A DNA stretch of 64,000 nt, taken from assembly GCA_029252195.1 (NCBI GenBank), contig JAQXBV010000123.1:1-64000 (forward strand). Direction: 5' to 3'. A model generated the notes under the pieces. It was not told where the DNA came from and made no database searches. It saw only the letters and a program-made list of their open reading frames with translations. Positions 8,842 to 18,436 of the stretch are shown piece by piece; position 1 is the stretch's first letter, and the number at the start of each line of letters is the position of its first letter. Made by a program: the position numbers and the translations under genes. This DNA comes from Yoonia sp. GTDB taxonomy: Bacteria > Pseudomonadota > Alphaproteobacteria > Rhodobacterales > Rhodobacteraceae.

Positions 8842-8863
8842 CAGATTTTTTTGCAAAATCTGC
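8841..8863 (+). terminator. Hairpin directly after the lytic transglycosylase gene
   Basis: GCAGATTTT (8841-8849) pairs with AAAATCTGC (8855-8863) around a five-base loop (TTTGC), starting on the last base of the stop codon. No clean U-run follows, so it may act with the adjacent CCTCC/GGAGG element or as an RNA 3' end stabiliser. Confidence 0.5.
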
Positions 8864-8900
8864 GGCCTCCGGCGGAGGTAGTTTTGGCCAAAAGAAGATG
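8864..8900. repeat. Compound palindromic intergenic element
   Basis: CCTCC-GGC-GGAGG (8866-8878) is a small GC hairpin followed closely by the perfect 12-bp palindrome TTTTGGCCAAAA (8882-8893) and AGAAGATG. From memory, a CCTCCGGCGG...TTTTTGGCCAAAAGAAG string recurs at gene ends in many Rhodobacteraceae genomes. I see only one copy of this form in the window, so its repeat nature rests on that recollection. Confidence 0.5.
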
Positions 8901-8933
8901 AGACGGCGCGTGGATCACACGCGCCGCTTTTGT

Positions 8934-11018
8934 TTATTCCGCAGCCATTTTGATGACGGGTTCCATCGTGGCCAATTCTGTATCTGGCAGGTGGCACTTG
9001 ATTTGATGCCCTTCGGCCATGGTGCGCATCGGGGGCACTTCTTTTTCGCACAGACCTAGTGCGACTTTTGACTTCCAGTTGCAGCGCGTCTGGAACGGGC
9101 AGCCTGGTGGCGGGTTCATTGCCGAGGGGATATCGCCTTCGAGCACGACGTGCTTTTTCTTGATCTTCGTGTCCGCAATTGGCACCGCAGAGAGCAGTGC
9201 TTCGGTATAGGGGTGGTAGGGCGGCGAGAAAACAGCATCGGTCGAGCCGATTTCGACCACATGGCCCAGATACATCACCATGACCCGATCCGAGAGGTAC
9301 CGCACGATTGACAGATCGTGGCTGATGAACAGCAACGTCGTTTTATGTTCGCGCTGAATTTCCATCAGCAGATCGGTCACGGCGGCTTGCACCGACACGT
9401 CAAGCGCGGAGACAGGCTCGTCTGCCACCACGATCCGCGCGTCACCGGCAAAGGCCCGCGCGATCCCGACGCGCTGTTTTTGACCGCCTGACAGTTGCCG
9501 CGGCATCCGGTCGGCAAAGGCGCGCGGCAGTTTGACAAGATCAAGGAGCGTCAGCATTCGGTCCCGCCGCTCGGCATCGTTTTTGCCGATTTTGAAGATC
9601 TCCAAGGCCCGCATAATTTGCCGACCCACCGTCATGGAGGGGTTGAGCGTATCAAAGGGGTTTTGGAAAACCATCTGGATATCGGCCACGGTTTTGGTGT
9701 TACGGTCTGCAATGGCCGTGGAGCCGATGTCGCGCCCGTCGAACAAGATTTGCCCAGAGGTCGCGGTTTCTAACCCCATGAGAACCTTCGCAAATGTGGA
9801 TTTGCCGCAGCCGGATTCGCCCACAATCGCCAGCGTTTCGGACTCGCGCGCCTCAAAGGACAGCGTCTCGTTGGCTTTCACCACTTTTTTGTCGCCACCG
9901 CCAAAGAGCGCATTTGCCGCCACTTCGTAGTATTTCTTGAGGTTGTCCATTTTGAGAACGACCTCGCCGATGGGCGCTTTTTCCTTAGTTTCTCCGAGGG
10001 TTATAGGAGCGTTCCAGTCGATTTCTGTATTGCGCAGGCAGCGAGTTTGGTGTCGCTCGCCGCCCTTGACCTGCACCATCGAGATGTAGCCTTGGTCGCA
10101 CCGGCCTTCTTGGAAATAATCGCAGCGTGGCCCGAAGTTACAGCCCACCGGCCGCTCGTGTGGGAGTGGGAAGTTACCTGGAATGGCCACCAGTGGGCGC
10201 GCGTTCTTATCGGCACCCGGCAGCGGGATGGAGCGGAACAGCGCTTGTGTATAGGGGTGTTGCATGTCGTCGAAGACGTCTTCAATGGAGCCACGCTCCA
10301 CCGCTTCGCCCGAATACATCACGCAGATCCGGTCACAGGTTTCCAAAACGAGGCCAAGGTTGTGCGAGATGAACAGCATTGAGGTGCCGTATTTCTTGCC
10401 CAAGTCTTTGACCAGTTCCACAACGGCGGCCTCAACGGTCACGTCAAGCGCGGTTGTCGGCTCGTCGAGGATCAGCAAAGACGGCTTTGACATCAAGGCC
10501 ATTGCGATCACGATCCGTTGTTGCTGACCGCCAGAAAGCTGGTGCGGGTAGGATTTCAGAATACGCGCAGGGTCGGGGAGTTTGACGTCGGTGACGACCT
10601 CCAAGGCCCGCTGATAGGCCACGTCGCGCGACACGCCTTCGTGGATCATTGGCACTTCCATAAGCTGTTCGGCAATCCGCATAGCCGGGTTTAGAGAGGC
10701 CATAGGCTCTTGATAAATCATCGCAATTTCCGAGCCACGGATATCGCGCAGGCGCTCTGGCGACATAGTGTTCATCTCTTCGCCTTTGAACTTGATCGAC
10801 CCGCCAACAATGCGGCCGTTCACGCCCAGATCCTGCATGACCCCAAGTGCGACGGTGGATTTACCGCAGCCCGATTCGCCAACGATCCCAAGGGCCTCGC
10901 CCGGCATGATGGAGGCGGAAAAGTCCATTACGGCGGGGATTTCTCGCAGGCGTGTGAAGAAGGAAATGGACAGTTTGTCGATCTCAAGGATCGGTCCGTC
11001 ATAGGGTTTCTTTTCCAT
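8934..11018 (-). CDS. Peptide/nickel-type ABC importer, fused double ATPase
   Basis: The 694-residue protein joins two ATP-binding subunits (DppD-like then DppF-like) that are usually separate. Each half has Walker A GESGCGKST, an ABC signature (LSGGQQQR; LSGGQKQR), Walker B (LLILDEP; IVVADEP) and a C-terminal oligopeptide-type extension with HPYT and cysteine-containing segments. It energises import through the two permeases just upstream. A longer frame reaches 11075, but the ATG at 11018 has a strong GGGAGGA site seven bases upstream. The substrate is not evident from the ATPase. It is the last gene of the transporter operon. Confidence 0.92.
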   Translation of the reverse strand: MEKKPYDGPILEIDKLSISFFTRLREIPAVMDFSASIMPGEALGIVGESGCGKSTVALGVMQDLGVNGRIVGGSIKFKGEEMNTMSPERLRDIRGSEIAMIYQEPMASLNPAMRIAEQLMEVPMIHEGVSRDVAYQRALEVVTDVKLPDPARILKSYPHQLSGGQQQRIVIAMALMSKPSLLILDEPTTALDVTVEAAVVELVKDLGKKYGTSMLFISHNLGLVLETCDRICVMYSGEAVERGSIEDVFDDMQHPYTQALFRSIPLPGADKNARPLVAIPGNFPLPHERPVGCNFGPRCDYFQEGRCDQGYISMVQVKGGERHQTRCLRNTEIDWNAPITLGETKEKAPIGEVVLKMDNLKKYYEVAANALFGGGDKKVVKANETLSFEARESETLAIVGESGCGKSTFAKVLMGLETATSGQILFDGRDIGSTAIADRNTKTVADIQMVFQNPFDTLNPSMTVGRQIMRALEIFKIGKNDAERRDRMLTLLDLVKLPRAFADRMPRQLSGGQKQRVGIARAFAGDARIVVADEPVSALDVSVQAAVTDLLMEIQREHKTTLLFISHDLSIVRYLSDRVMVMYLGHVVEIGSTDAVFSPPYHPYTEALLSAVPIADTKIKKKHVVLEGDIPSAMNPPPGCPFQTRCNWKSKVALGLCEKEVPPMRTMAEGHQIKCHLPDTELATMEPVIKMAAE

Positions 11019-11103
11019 CAGAAGAATCCTCCCGAAAGGGGTGTGATTTGCGTGCACTGCGCGTGCCCCAAGCATGCACTGAATGGTGTCGGATATGTCA
11101 TCA

Positions 11104-12555
11104 TCAATCCTTCAAGCTTTCCTCACGCAGGCCGTCGGCCAGCAGGTTTAGGCCCAGTACGAGCGACAGAAGTGCGATCGCAGGTGGTAGAGCAGGGTGG
11201 GCGACGATCAGGAGAAGCTTGCGTCCCTCGTTGATGGTCGATCCCCAGTCAGGGCTTTCTGGTGGCAGGCCAAGGCCAAAGAAGCCCAATGTGCCCAAAA
11301 GGATCGTGGTGTAGCCAATGCGCAGACAGAAATCCACGATCAGCGGCCCGCGCGCATTGGGCAGGATTTCCCACAGCATGATGTACCATGAGCCTTCGCC
11401 ACGGGTTTGGGCTGCGGCCACATAGTCGCGGGTGTGCAGATCAAGCACCAAGCCGCGCACAATACGGAAAACCGTGGGCGAGTTCACGAAGACCACCGAG
11501 ACGAACACCACAAGGATACCGTGATTGATGTCAAACCCGTCGAGCGCTGCGGGCATGAAGTTGAACGCGGTCCCAGCCTGCGAGATCAGCGACAGATAGA
11601 GCCAGCCCAAAACGCCAAGCACAACGATCAGCATGGGCGTCCGCTTGGACGGTTGTGTGTAATAGCGTGAGTTCAGCAAGACCGCAAAAAACACGATCGG
11701 AAAGATGAACAGGAAAGCGGCCATGAAGGACGGGATCCCTGTCGCCACGATTTCCGGTGTGACGAGCAGATAGAAAAGCAAGATCACGGGGAAGGCGAGG
11801 ATGAGGTTCGCAAGGAAGGACAGAACTGTGTCGAGCTTGCCGCCAAAATAACCCGCAGGCAGCCCCAGTGTGATCCCGACCATAAAGGCGAATAGCGTGG
11901 CCAAGGGCGCGATGGCGATGACGATCACAGAGCCTTTGATCACGCGGCTGAAGATGTCACGCGCGAGGTTGTCACCCCCAAGCAGGTAATGCGGCCAATC
12001 GCCAGCCGTCCCTTCAGGCAAAACAACACCGGGCACTTTGTTCTTGAGGCCCGAGATCTGGGCCAGCGGATCATGGGTGATCAGCATATCAAAGCCGCCG
12101 GCAAAGAATGCGATAAAGACCCAGAACATAACAAGGCCAAATCCGATCATCCCGACGGTGCTATCGAAAAGTTTGCCGTAGAGGCCAAGCTTGCGCTTGA
12201 ATTTGATCGAGAGCGCGAAGGTCAGGATTAACCCGATCCAGACGGGCAAGAGCCGCTTGGATATGGCCCCGATAATGCCCGCTTTGCCATAGGGCATCAG
12301 CACGCCAAGCAGCAGATAGAATATGGCCGCCAGCAGCACCATCATGAAAGCGACTTTGGTCACGCGCTCGATGCCCGAGTGAATGCCTCCGCGTTGCGCA
12401 AGTGTGCCGTCCGCGTTTGATTGCAATGTCAGTTCGGCGACAAAGAATGACATGACGAATTGGATGATCAGCGACAACGCGAGGCATGCGATGCTGATCA
12501 AAAGGATTGGGTTCAAAAAGGCGCCAATTGCGCCGGTCCAGCTCAGCGGTTCCAT
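11104..12555 (-). CDS. Oversized ABC permease, DppC type
   Basis: This inner-membrane permease carries the DppC-type binding-protein-dependent transport domain: GGDNLARDIFSRV near residue 195, GYFGG near 245, and the EAA-like loop from YVAAAQTRGEG onward near 400. At 483 residues it is much longer than the usual ~300. About 180 extra residues with additional hydrophobic helices precede the domain, and an insertion of roughly 75 residues lies within it, between the LAFP segment and the EAA loop. The ATG at 12555 has AAGGAA upstream; the TTG two codons earlier is less likely. It pairs with the DppB-like permease whose stop lies 13 bp upstream. Confidence 0.88.
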   Translation of the reverse strand: MEPLSWTGAIGAFLNPILLISIACLALSLIIQFVMSFFVAELTLQSNADGTLAQRGGIHSGIERVTKVAFMMVLLAAIFYLLLGVLMPYGKAGIIGAISKRLLPVWIGLILTFALSIKFKRKLGLYGKLFDSTVGMIGFGLVMFWVFIAFFAGGFDMLITHDPLAQISGLKNKVPGVVLPEGTAGDWPHYLLGGDNLARDIFSRVIKGSVIVIAIAPLATLFAFMVGITLGLPAGYFGGKLDTVLSFLANLILAFPVILLFYLLVTPEIVATGIPSFMAAFLFIFPIVFFAVLLNSRYYTQPSKRTPMLIVVLGVLGWLYLSLISQAGTAFNFMPAALDGFDINHGILVVFVSVVFVNSPTVFRIVRGLVLDLHTRDYVAAAQTRGEGSWYIMLWEILPNARGPLIVDFCLRIGYTTILLGTLGFFGLGLPPESPDWGSTINEGRKLLLIVAHPALPPAIALLSLVLGLNLLADGLREESLKD

Positions 12556-12568
12556 GTGCAATATTCCT

Positions 12569-13615
12569 TTAAGAGATGCGAATGCGTGGGTTCAAGAAGA
12601 CGTAGCCGATATCGGAGATCAGCTGTGTCGAGAGCACCACGATGACCGAGACCACCGAAACGCCAAGCAACAGTTCGATGTCATTGGTGGAGGCGGCCTC
12701 GACAAGGGTCCAGCCGAAGCCTTTGTAACTAAACAAGCTTTCGACGATCACGACCCCGTTCAGCAGCCATGGGAATTGCAGCATAATTACGGTGAATGGC
12801 GCGATCAGTGCGTTACGCAACGCGTGTTTCAACACGATCGTCCGAAAGGCCACGCCTTTCAGCCGCGCCGTGCGGATATATTGCGCCGTCATGACTTCGG
12901 TCATGGAGGCGCGGGTCATCCGCGCGATATAGCCCATGCCGTAAAGTGCGATAGTCAGGACCGGCAGGGTAAAGTTCTCAAAGGTCGCGTTATCCATCGC
13001 AGAGTTGGCGTTGCCTTTAAAGATTTGCATCCCGAAGGTGGCCGTGCCGAACAGCGCGATCAGAACGACACCCGAAACATATTCAGGGGTCGCAGTTGAG
13101 ATGATCGAGAAAGTCGACAAGGTCCGGTCTGTCCGCGAGCCCTCGCGCATGCCAGCCAGCACCCCGATGATCAGCGCACCCGGCACCATAACGAGCATGA
13201 CAAGCCCCATAAGCTTGGCCGTGTGACCAAGGCGGGTTGATATGATCTGGCTCACGTCTTCTTTGAAGCGGGTCGAGAAGCCCCATTCGCCCTGCAGCAC
13301 CCCGCAGAACTTCGGCGCGTCGGTCGGGTTCATGCCAGGTTCCGCGCAGCGACCACGCAGTTCACCATCCGTGCCTTCGATCACATACCCGGGCAAAAGC
13401 CCGATCCACTGGCCGTATTTGATTGGCAGTGGTTGTGAATAGCCGCGGTTCTCAAGGAAAGTGACAACCGCCTCGTCCGACATGCGCGCGTTGCCTTGCG
13501 TTTTGGCGAGTTTTTCAAGGTTTGGTGTGAGGTTTGTCAGCCAGAAGACAACAAATGTCAGGCATATGGCCGTGAGGATCATAACCCCAAGGCGTCGCAA
13601 AATGAACAGTCCCAT
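12569..13615 (-). CDS. ABC permease, DppB type
   Basis: The 348-residue inner-membrane permease starts with the family-typical first helix (MGLFILRRLGVMILT). The transport domain shows a TARLKGVAFRTIVLKHALRN-type EAA loop near residue 245 and a VVIVESLFSYKGFG segment after it. It includes the longer periplasmic region seen in peptide and related importers (GRCAEPGMNPTDAP area). It follows the binding-protein gene after a terminator-like hairpin, an arrangement that commonly lets the binding protein be made in excess. Confidence 0.9.
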   Translation of the reverse strand: MGLFILRRLGVMILTAICLTFVVFWLTNLTPNLEKLAKTQGNARMSDEAVVTFLENRGYSQPLPIKYGQWIGLLPGYVIEGTDGELRGRCAEPGMNPTDAPKFCGVLQGEWGFSTRFKEDVSQIISTRLGHTAKLMGLVMLVMVPGALIIGVLAGMREGSRTDRTLSTFSIISTATPEYVSGVVLIALFGTATFGMQIFKGNANSAMDNATFENFTLPVLTIALYGMGYIARMTRASMTEVMTAQYIRTARLKGVAFRTIVLKHALRNALIAPFTVIMLQFPWLLNGVVIVESLFSYKGFGWTLVEAASTNDIELLLGVSVVSVIVVLSTQLISDIGYVFLNPRIRIS

Positions 13616-13676
13616 GTAGACCCCTGTATGTCAGGTAATGACGCGCGTGTTGCGCGTTCTTTTTATCGGTCGAAAA

Positions 13677-13702
13677 GGCCGCCCCTCGTGAGAAGGGCGG
13701 CC
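13677..13702 (-). terminator. Hairpin after the binding-protein gene (attenuator-like)
   Basis: Read on the minus strand, GGCCGCCC and GGGCGGCC form an eight-base-pair stem around a ten-base loop and are followed by TTTT (13673-13676). It begins six bases after the binding-protein stop and precedes the permease genes, so it probably trims most transcripts after the binding protein. Confidence 0.75.
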
Positions 13703-13708
13703 TGATTT

Positions 13709-15370
13709 TTAAGCTGCGAAACCGATCTTATAGATCTGTGGCAGGTATGCGATGTGCATATCCCAGCCAACCAGACCCGGCTTGGCGTGACGGAAGATGG
13801 AGCGCCAGTATGGCTGAACCACAACGCCTTCTTCGGTCATGATCGCCTGCAGTTTCGCCATCACTTCACGGCGTGTGTCTGCATCAGCAAGGCTGTTTGC
13901 CTGAACCAGAAGCGCATCGAACTCTGCGTTTGCGAAACCGGTTTCGTTCCATGCTTCGCCCGACTTATACGCCAGCGCCAGCACTTGCGTGCCAAGAGGG
14001 CGGTGGTTCCAGTTGGTCGAGGAGAACGGATACTTCGTCCAGTCGTTCCAGAAGGTCGAACCTGGGATCACTGTACGCTTCACGTTGAAGCCTGCGTCGC
14101 GCATTTGTGCGGCGACCACGTCGTTGGTGTTCTTGAGCCAGTCATCGTCCACAGAGATCAGTTCGAACTCATAGTCCTGCATGCCTGCTTCGGTCATCAA
14201 TGCCATGGCTTTGGCTGGATCGAAGCCAAGCGATGGAACGTCAGCCCACTCAGGGTGCATCGGGCCGACGTGCTGGTTGCGCGCAGGTTGACCAAGTCCA
14301 GCCACACCAAGCTCAAGGCAAACGGCGTTATCAACGGCCATTGCAATTGCCTGACGGACGCGCTTGTCGCCGTATGGCTTGATGCCGTCGACTTCGGCAA
14401 TCTGGTTTGGACGCACGGCAACAGTCGCACCGGATGCAACTTCCGAACGATCCCAGCCCAAGCTGTCGAGAACTTCGATGAAGTCGCCCGTTGTTTCATA
14501 GAGCATGTCGATTTCGTCAGAGGCCGCAGCCGCTGCAATCGCGGATGGGTCTGTGCCAAGGTCAACATATGTGATCTTGTCCATATAGGCGCCTTTGCCA
14601 GCCGCATATCCCCACCAGTCGTGGTCGGCATTGCGCACGAGAACGGCCTTGACGCCGGCTTCGTTTGTTTCTGGCAGATATGGGCCCGTGCCGATTGGCG
14701 TGGAGAGCATATCTTCGACGTTGTTGTCTTTGTGCGTGATCGCTGCCGGATAGTCGGACATGCCCGCGATGAGCGAGATGTCTGGCGTTGGCAAGTTCAG
14801 CTGCACGGTGTGGTCATCGACAACAACGATAGCGCCGTCGACGGCTTTGCCAGTTGCTTCGTCAATCAGAACAGCAAAACGGCCAGCCATGGAGTTGCCT
14901 TCAACGGCCTTGTCACACCAGCCAGTGATATTGCGTGCAACATCCTCAGCAGTGAAATCGTCACCATTGTTCCACTTCACGCCCTGACGGACATTCAGCG
15001 TGTACTGGGTGGAGTCGTCGTTTACGGTCCAACCTTCGAGCAACATTGGCAAGAAGGAACCGTCATTGTTGTACTCAACCAGATATTCCAGCCAGCCAGA
15101 GGACACATAAGCAAACTCTGTCCAGTCATAAGTGCGTGGGTCTTTTGGCGCATAAACCGTCATGGCAATGCGAACTTCGCCGCCTTGCTGCGCGTGGGCT
15201 GCAGCTTGGGCAGGGGCGTTCAGGCCAAGAAGGCCATAAGCAGCAGCTGCGGTCACGCCGAGCGATGTTGTGCGTGCCAAGAATTCACGGCGGCTCAGTT
15301 TGCCGGCCTTTTCTTCGTTGGCATACATCAGCGCGGCTGGGTGCATCTGCTTGGTATTTGAGTGCGTCAT
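13709..15370 (-). CDS. ABC substrate-binding protein, family 5 (peptide/nickel type), Tat-exported
   Basis: The 553-residue solute-binding protein delivers substrate in the periplasm to the adjacent permeases. Its N-terminus holds a twin-arginine motif, SRREFLART, followed by a hydrophobic stretch ([13 protein letters not shown]) and an APAQA cleavage region. That points to Tat export, in a folded state and perhaps with a bound cofactor. The body fits family 5 ([34 protein letters not shown]). The frame opens at 15427, but the ATG at 15370 has GGGAGAG nearby and is chosen. The ligand is not determined by sequence reading. Confidence 0.9.
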   Translation of the reverse strand: MTHSNTKQMHPAALMYANEEKAGKLSRREFLARTTSLGVTAAAAYGLLGLNAPAQAAAHAQQGGEVRIAMTVYAPKDPRTYDWTEFAYVSSGWLEYLVEYNNDGSFLPMLLEGWTVNDDSTQYTLNVRQGVKWNNGDDFTAEDVARNITGWCDKAVEGNSMAGRFAVLIDEATGKAVDGAIVVVDDHTVQLNLPTPDISLIAGMSDYPAAITHKDNNVEDMLSTPIGTGPYLPETNEAGVKAVLVRNADHDWWGYAAGKGAYMDKITYVDLGTDPSAIAAAAASDEIDMLYETTGDFIEVLDSLGWDRSEVASGATVAVRPNQIAEVDGIKPYGDKRVRQAIAMAVDNAVCLELGVAGLGQPARNQHVGPMHPEWADVPSLGFDPAKAMALMTEAGMQDYEFELISVDDDWLKNTNDVVAAQMRDAGFNVKRTVIPGSTFWNDWTKYPFSSTNWNHRPLGTQVLALAYKSGEAWNETGFANAEFDALLVQANSLADADTRREVMAKLQAIMTEEGVVVQPYWRSIFRHAKPGLVGWDMHIAYLPQIYKIGFAA

Positions 15371-15599
15371 TCGTCTCTCCCTGTGACACGTATTTTGAGC
15401 GGTGAAACCATTTCGGAAATCTGGCAATTGTTTTTATGCCATGATTTTCCAAATGATCCGATCTCGTGCATTCGGCACGCTTTTTGACTGGACGTCAATA
15501 ATTGGTTTTAATCTTGAGGTCACATTTGCGACATTTCACTGGCCCGATAACGACATCGCGTTGTGATTTCCCACCGCCAGCGAAAATGCTGCAGATGCA

Positions 15600-16442
15600 T
15601 TAACTAAATCGGTAGTTTTGCTGCGTTGCGGCGCCGAATTTGCGGAATTTGCTTGGGGTGGCGCCTGTTTGCGCGGCGAAGCTGCGCGAGAAGTAAGCGG
15701 CGGACTGAAACCCCAATTGCGCCGCGATCTCGTTCACGGGTGTGCGGGTTTCGCGCAGCATAACACAGGCTTCATAGTGAACGCGGTCACGCAGCAAGGC
15801 CAGCGCGGATTTTCCGCAGGTCTGGTTGCAGCAGCGCGTCAAATGGGTGGGCGTGACCCCGAGCGCATGGGCATATTCCGCGACGCCGTGATCGGACCTG
15901 TATCCGCGCGCGATCAAACCGGTAAAGGCCGCGACCAAACGCGCCGAGGTGGTTTGAGACCGCGCCTTGAATGTGTCCGACGGTGTGGCGGTGAGTTGCC
16001 GCTCAAAGAAGACAGCAAACAGGCCAAGATGATAATGCGCGGCCCGAGCATGGGTCTGCGCCGATGATTTCAGCTCGCGCTCAAGGGATTCGATGATGTT
16101 GGACAATTCTTTTTGCGCGCCCACGTCACGCAACCGCAGATGCGTCGCCTCATCGGGCCATTCTGACGCCATCGCGGCTGGAATCGTCATCATCTGCCCA
16201 AAGACCGTCTGCCCCACGTCAAACCCGTACATTGTGTTGGCGGGGATGAACATCAGGTTGTTGGGTCCGTAACCGCTCGTCAGCCCTGCGATTGTGATCC
16301 GGCCTTGGCCCTTGGAAATGATGATCAGCCGCGGGGTTGCATGGCTGCGCATCGCTTCGGTGCGCCAGCGGCCATGCGCGGGGTTTTGTGCGATAGGGGT
16401 CAATGCAAGTGCTGTCTTTAGGGTTTCAGAGGCGAATTGCAT
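15600..16442 (-). CDS. AraC-family transcriptional regulator
   Basis: The 280-residue protein has an N-terminal cupin-like sensing domain (to about residue 160) and a C-terminal AraC double helix-turn-helix (about 175-275). The second helix pair is well preserved (EIAAQLGFQSAAYFSRSFAAQTGATPSKFR). It lies directly upstream of, and on the same strand as, the peptide-type ABC operon, separated by 229 bp, and is the natural candidate regulator of that operon; this is inferred from position only. AAGGA precedes the ATG. The 15371-15599 gap has no gene; it should carry the operon promoter. Confidence 0.88.
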   Translation of the reverse strand: MQFASETLKTALALTPIAQNPAHGRWRTEAMRSHATPRLIIISKGQGRITIAGLTSGYGPNNLMFIPANTMYGFDVGQTVFGQMMTIPAAMASEWPDEATHLRLRDVGAQKELSNIIESLERELKSSAQTHARAAHYHLGLFAVFFERQLTATPSDTFKARSQTTSARLVAAFTGLIARGYRSDHGVAEYAHALGVTPTHLTRCCNQTCGKSALALLRDRVHYEACVMLRETRTPVNEIAAQLGFQSAAYFSRSFAAQTGATPSKFRKFGAATQQNYRFS

Positions 16443-16510
16443 TGCGGGTCCTTGCGATCGGTTTCTTTCGGCAAGCGTGCACTTTTACCGCCCACGAAAC
16501 AACGGAAAAC

Positions 16511-17401
16511 TTACGCTTGCAGATCAAAGGCTGTGGACAAAGTTGTGGATGAAATATCCAGATGGATCCAGTCTTTGTGCTTGGACCGGAACCATGTTCG
16601 CTGTCGTTTGGCATATTGCCGCGAGGCGACGATTGCCGCTTGGGTTGCCGTCTCTAACGTGAGCAACCCTTGCAAATGCTGGATCATTTCGGGCGCGCCA
16701 ATGGCTTTGGCTGATTGATGGCTGGGGTCCCAATAGGGCAGCATGGCCTGCGCCTCTGCAAGCGCGCCCTCATGAAGCATCATACCGAACCGTTTTTCGA
16801 TCCGCGCATTCAGCCAATCGGTCGGCACGTCCAGCGTGATTTTGACCGCGTTGTCGGGGGGCAAAAGCGGCGGCGGCGTGTCGTCTTGCCAATCTGCCAA
16901 ACCGCGCCCCGTTTGCTGCAAAACCTCCCACGCCCGCTGCACGCGCATCCGGTTGAGGGTATCGATCCGCGCTGTTGTCTTGGCATCAAGTGCAGCCAGA
17001 AGATCTCGGTGTGACAGCATGTTACCTTGCACTCTTAATGCAAGGTTCGTGGCCGGAATATCGGCAAGCCCCATCGTGAGAGCATGAAAGTTAAGCCCTG
17101 TGCCGCCCACAATGATCGGCCTCTGCGGGCCTGTTAGAAAGGGCGTGAGCTCGCGCAGCCACTGCCCCGTCGAATAGGGTGCGTCAAAGGGCACATGCCC
17201 GTATAGCGCGTGCGGCGCTTGCGCCAATTCCGCCGCATCGGGCCGCGCCGTCAGGATGCGCCAGCCGTCAAACACCTGAAGCGCATCTGCATTCACAATG
17301 ACGCCGCCTTGCGTTTTGGCGATATGCAACGCCAGCGCCGATTTGCCAGAGGCGGTCGGGCCTGCGATCAGGACGGGTTGATGGGGGGCAATTGTGATCA
17401 T
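16511..17401 (-). CDS. miaA: tRNA dimethylallyltransferase
   Basis: MiaA transfers a dimethylallyl group to A37 of tRNAs reading UNN codons. The 296-residue protein has Walker A GPTASGKS at 14-21, the DALQVFDGWRILTARPD region, the VGGTGLNFHAL segment, and the C-terminal RQYAKRQRTWFR motif that contacts tRNA. Its dimethylallyl diphosphate substrate comes from the isoprenoid pathway, of which dxr and ispDF are both in this window. It is divergent from pyrH across 134 bp. Confidence 0.94.
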   Translation of the reverse strand: MITIAPHQPVLIAGPTASGKSALALHIAKTQGGVIVNADALQVFDGWRILTARPDAAELAQAPHALYGHVPFDAPYSTGQWLRELTPFLTGPQRPIIVGGTGLNFHALTMGLADIPATNLALRVQGNMLSHRDLLAALDAKTTARIDTLNRMRVQRAWEVLQQTGRGLADWQDDTPPPLLPPDNAVKITLDVPTDWLNARIEKRFGMMLHEGALAEAQAMLPYWDPSHQSAKAIGAPEMIQHLQGLLTLETATQAAIVASRQYAKRQRTWFRSKHKDWIHLDISSTTLSTAFDLQA

Positions 17402-17535
17402 GTGGCGCTCTTTAAGCCAGCTTACGCCGTCAATCTAGACTTTTGCCGAAAAGGACAGGCTTTGCCGCATTGATACTTGCCCTGATTTGCGACATTTTAC
17501 ACCCCGATACATTTCAAAGCTTTAGAGGGCCGCAC

Positions 17536-18261
17536 ATGACCGAGACACCACCAAAATCCTACGACCGCGTGATGCTCAAGATTTCTGGTGAGGCCTTGAT
17601 GGGTGACACCTCTTACGGGTTGCATCCGCCAACTGTGCAGCGCATCGCCCGCGAGGTGAAAACCGTGCATGATATGGGTGTCGAGATTTGTATGGTTATC
17701 GGTGGCGGCAATATCTTCCGCGGGTTGCAGGGCTCTGCCCAAGGCATGGAGCGCACGACGGCGGATTACATGGGGATGCTGGCCACGGTGATGAACGCTT
17801 TGGCGATGCAGTCTGCGCTGGAAGAACTCGGCATTCATACCCGCGTTATCTCGGCTATTCCGATGGATCAGGTTTGCGAGCCTTACATCCGTCGCCGCGC
17901 CGTGCGTCACTTGGAGAAGAAGCGCGTTTGTATCTTCGCGGCAGGCACGGGAAACCCTTATTTCACGACAGATACAGCCGCGACCTTGCGCGCCAACGAG
18001 ATGGCCTGTCAGGCGATTTTCAAGGGCACCAAGGTTGATGGCGTCTACGACAAGGATCCCAAGAAACACGTCGACGCCAAGCGCTATGACACTGTGACAT
18101 ATGACGAGGTGCTGCAAAAGCATCTGGCGGTGATGGATGCCTCTGCGATCGCGCTGGCCCGTGACAACAACTTGCCGATCATCGTGTTCAGCCTTGATGA
18201 GCCGGGCGGGTTCCGCGGAATTTTGGCAGGTAAGGGCACCTATACAAAGGTGCACGGTTAA
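17536..18261 (+). CDS. pyrH: Uridylate kinase (UMP kinase)
   Basis: PyrH phosphorylates UMP to UDP; it is the hexameric amino-acid-kinase type found in bacteria. The 241-residue protein shows KISGEALMG near residue 15, the GGGNIFRG glycine loop, and [13 protein letters not shown] for nucleotide binding. The frame is open from 17443, but the ATG at 17536 follows GAGGG and matches the usual family start. A strong terminator-like hairpin lies 38 bp after the stop, before frr. Confidence 0.95.
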   Translation: MTETPPKSYDRVMLKISGEALMGDTSYGLHPPTVQRIAREVKTVHDMGVEICMVIGGGNIFRGLQGSAQGMERTTADYMGMLATVMNALAMQSALEELGIHTRVISAIPMDQVCEPYIRRRAVRHLEKKRVCIFAAGTGNPYFTTDTAATLRANEMACQAIFKGTKVDGVYDKDPKKHVDAKRYDTVTYDEVLQKHLAVMDASAIALARDNNLPIIVFSLDEPGGFRGILAGKGTYTKVHG

Positions 18262-18298
18262 GGCCGCGCGCTTGCTACTCTACTAAAAGCCAACAAAT

Positions 18299-18337
18299 CC
18301 CCCAATATTCGCCCAAAGCGCGGCGGAATATTGGGGG
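18299..18337 (+). terminator. Strong hairpin between pyrH and frr
   Basis: CCCCCAATATTC (18299-18310) pairs perfectly with GAATATTGGGGG (18326-18337), a 12-base-pair stem with a 15-base loop, followed by TGTTTCG. It should end or attenuate the pyrH transcript, so frr and the genes after it probably also have a promoter between 18338 and 18436. Confidence 0.7.
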
Positions 18338-18436
18338 TGTTTCGCTTAATCCGTTGGTCGGCGGTTCTGATGTCTATACATTTCCCAAATGCTGGCATAG
18401 TAAAGCTTCAACAAAAGAATAGCCGCTGAGGACCGC

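Noticed and set aside
13754-15361. 535-codon open frame on the plus strand
   Set aside because: It lies wholly antisense to the binding-protein gene, has no family-like motif, and its cysteine/histidine-rich composition is that of a shadow frame in GC-rich coding DNA.
15465-15479. CGTGC/GCACG hairpin followed by CTTTTTG on the plus strand
   Set aside because: It has terminator form on the plus strand, but no plus-strand gene ends nearby; the neighbours are both on the minus strand.
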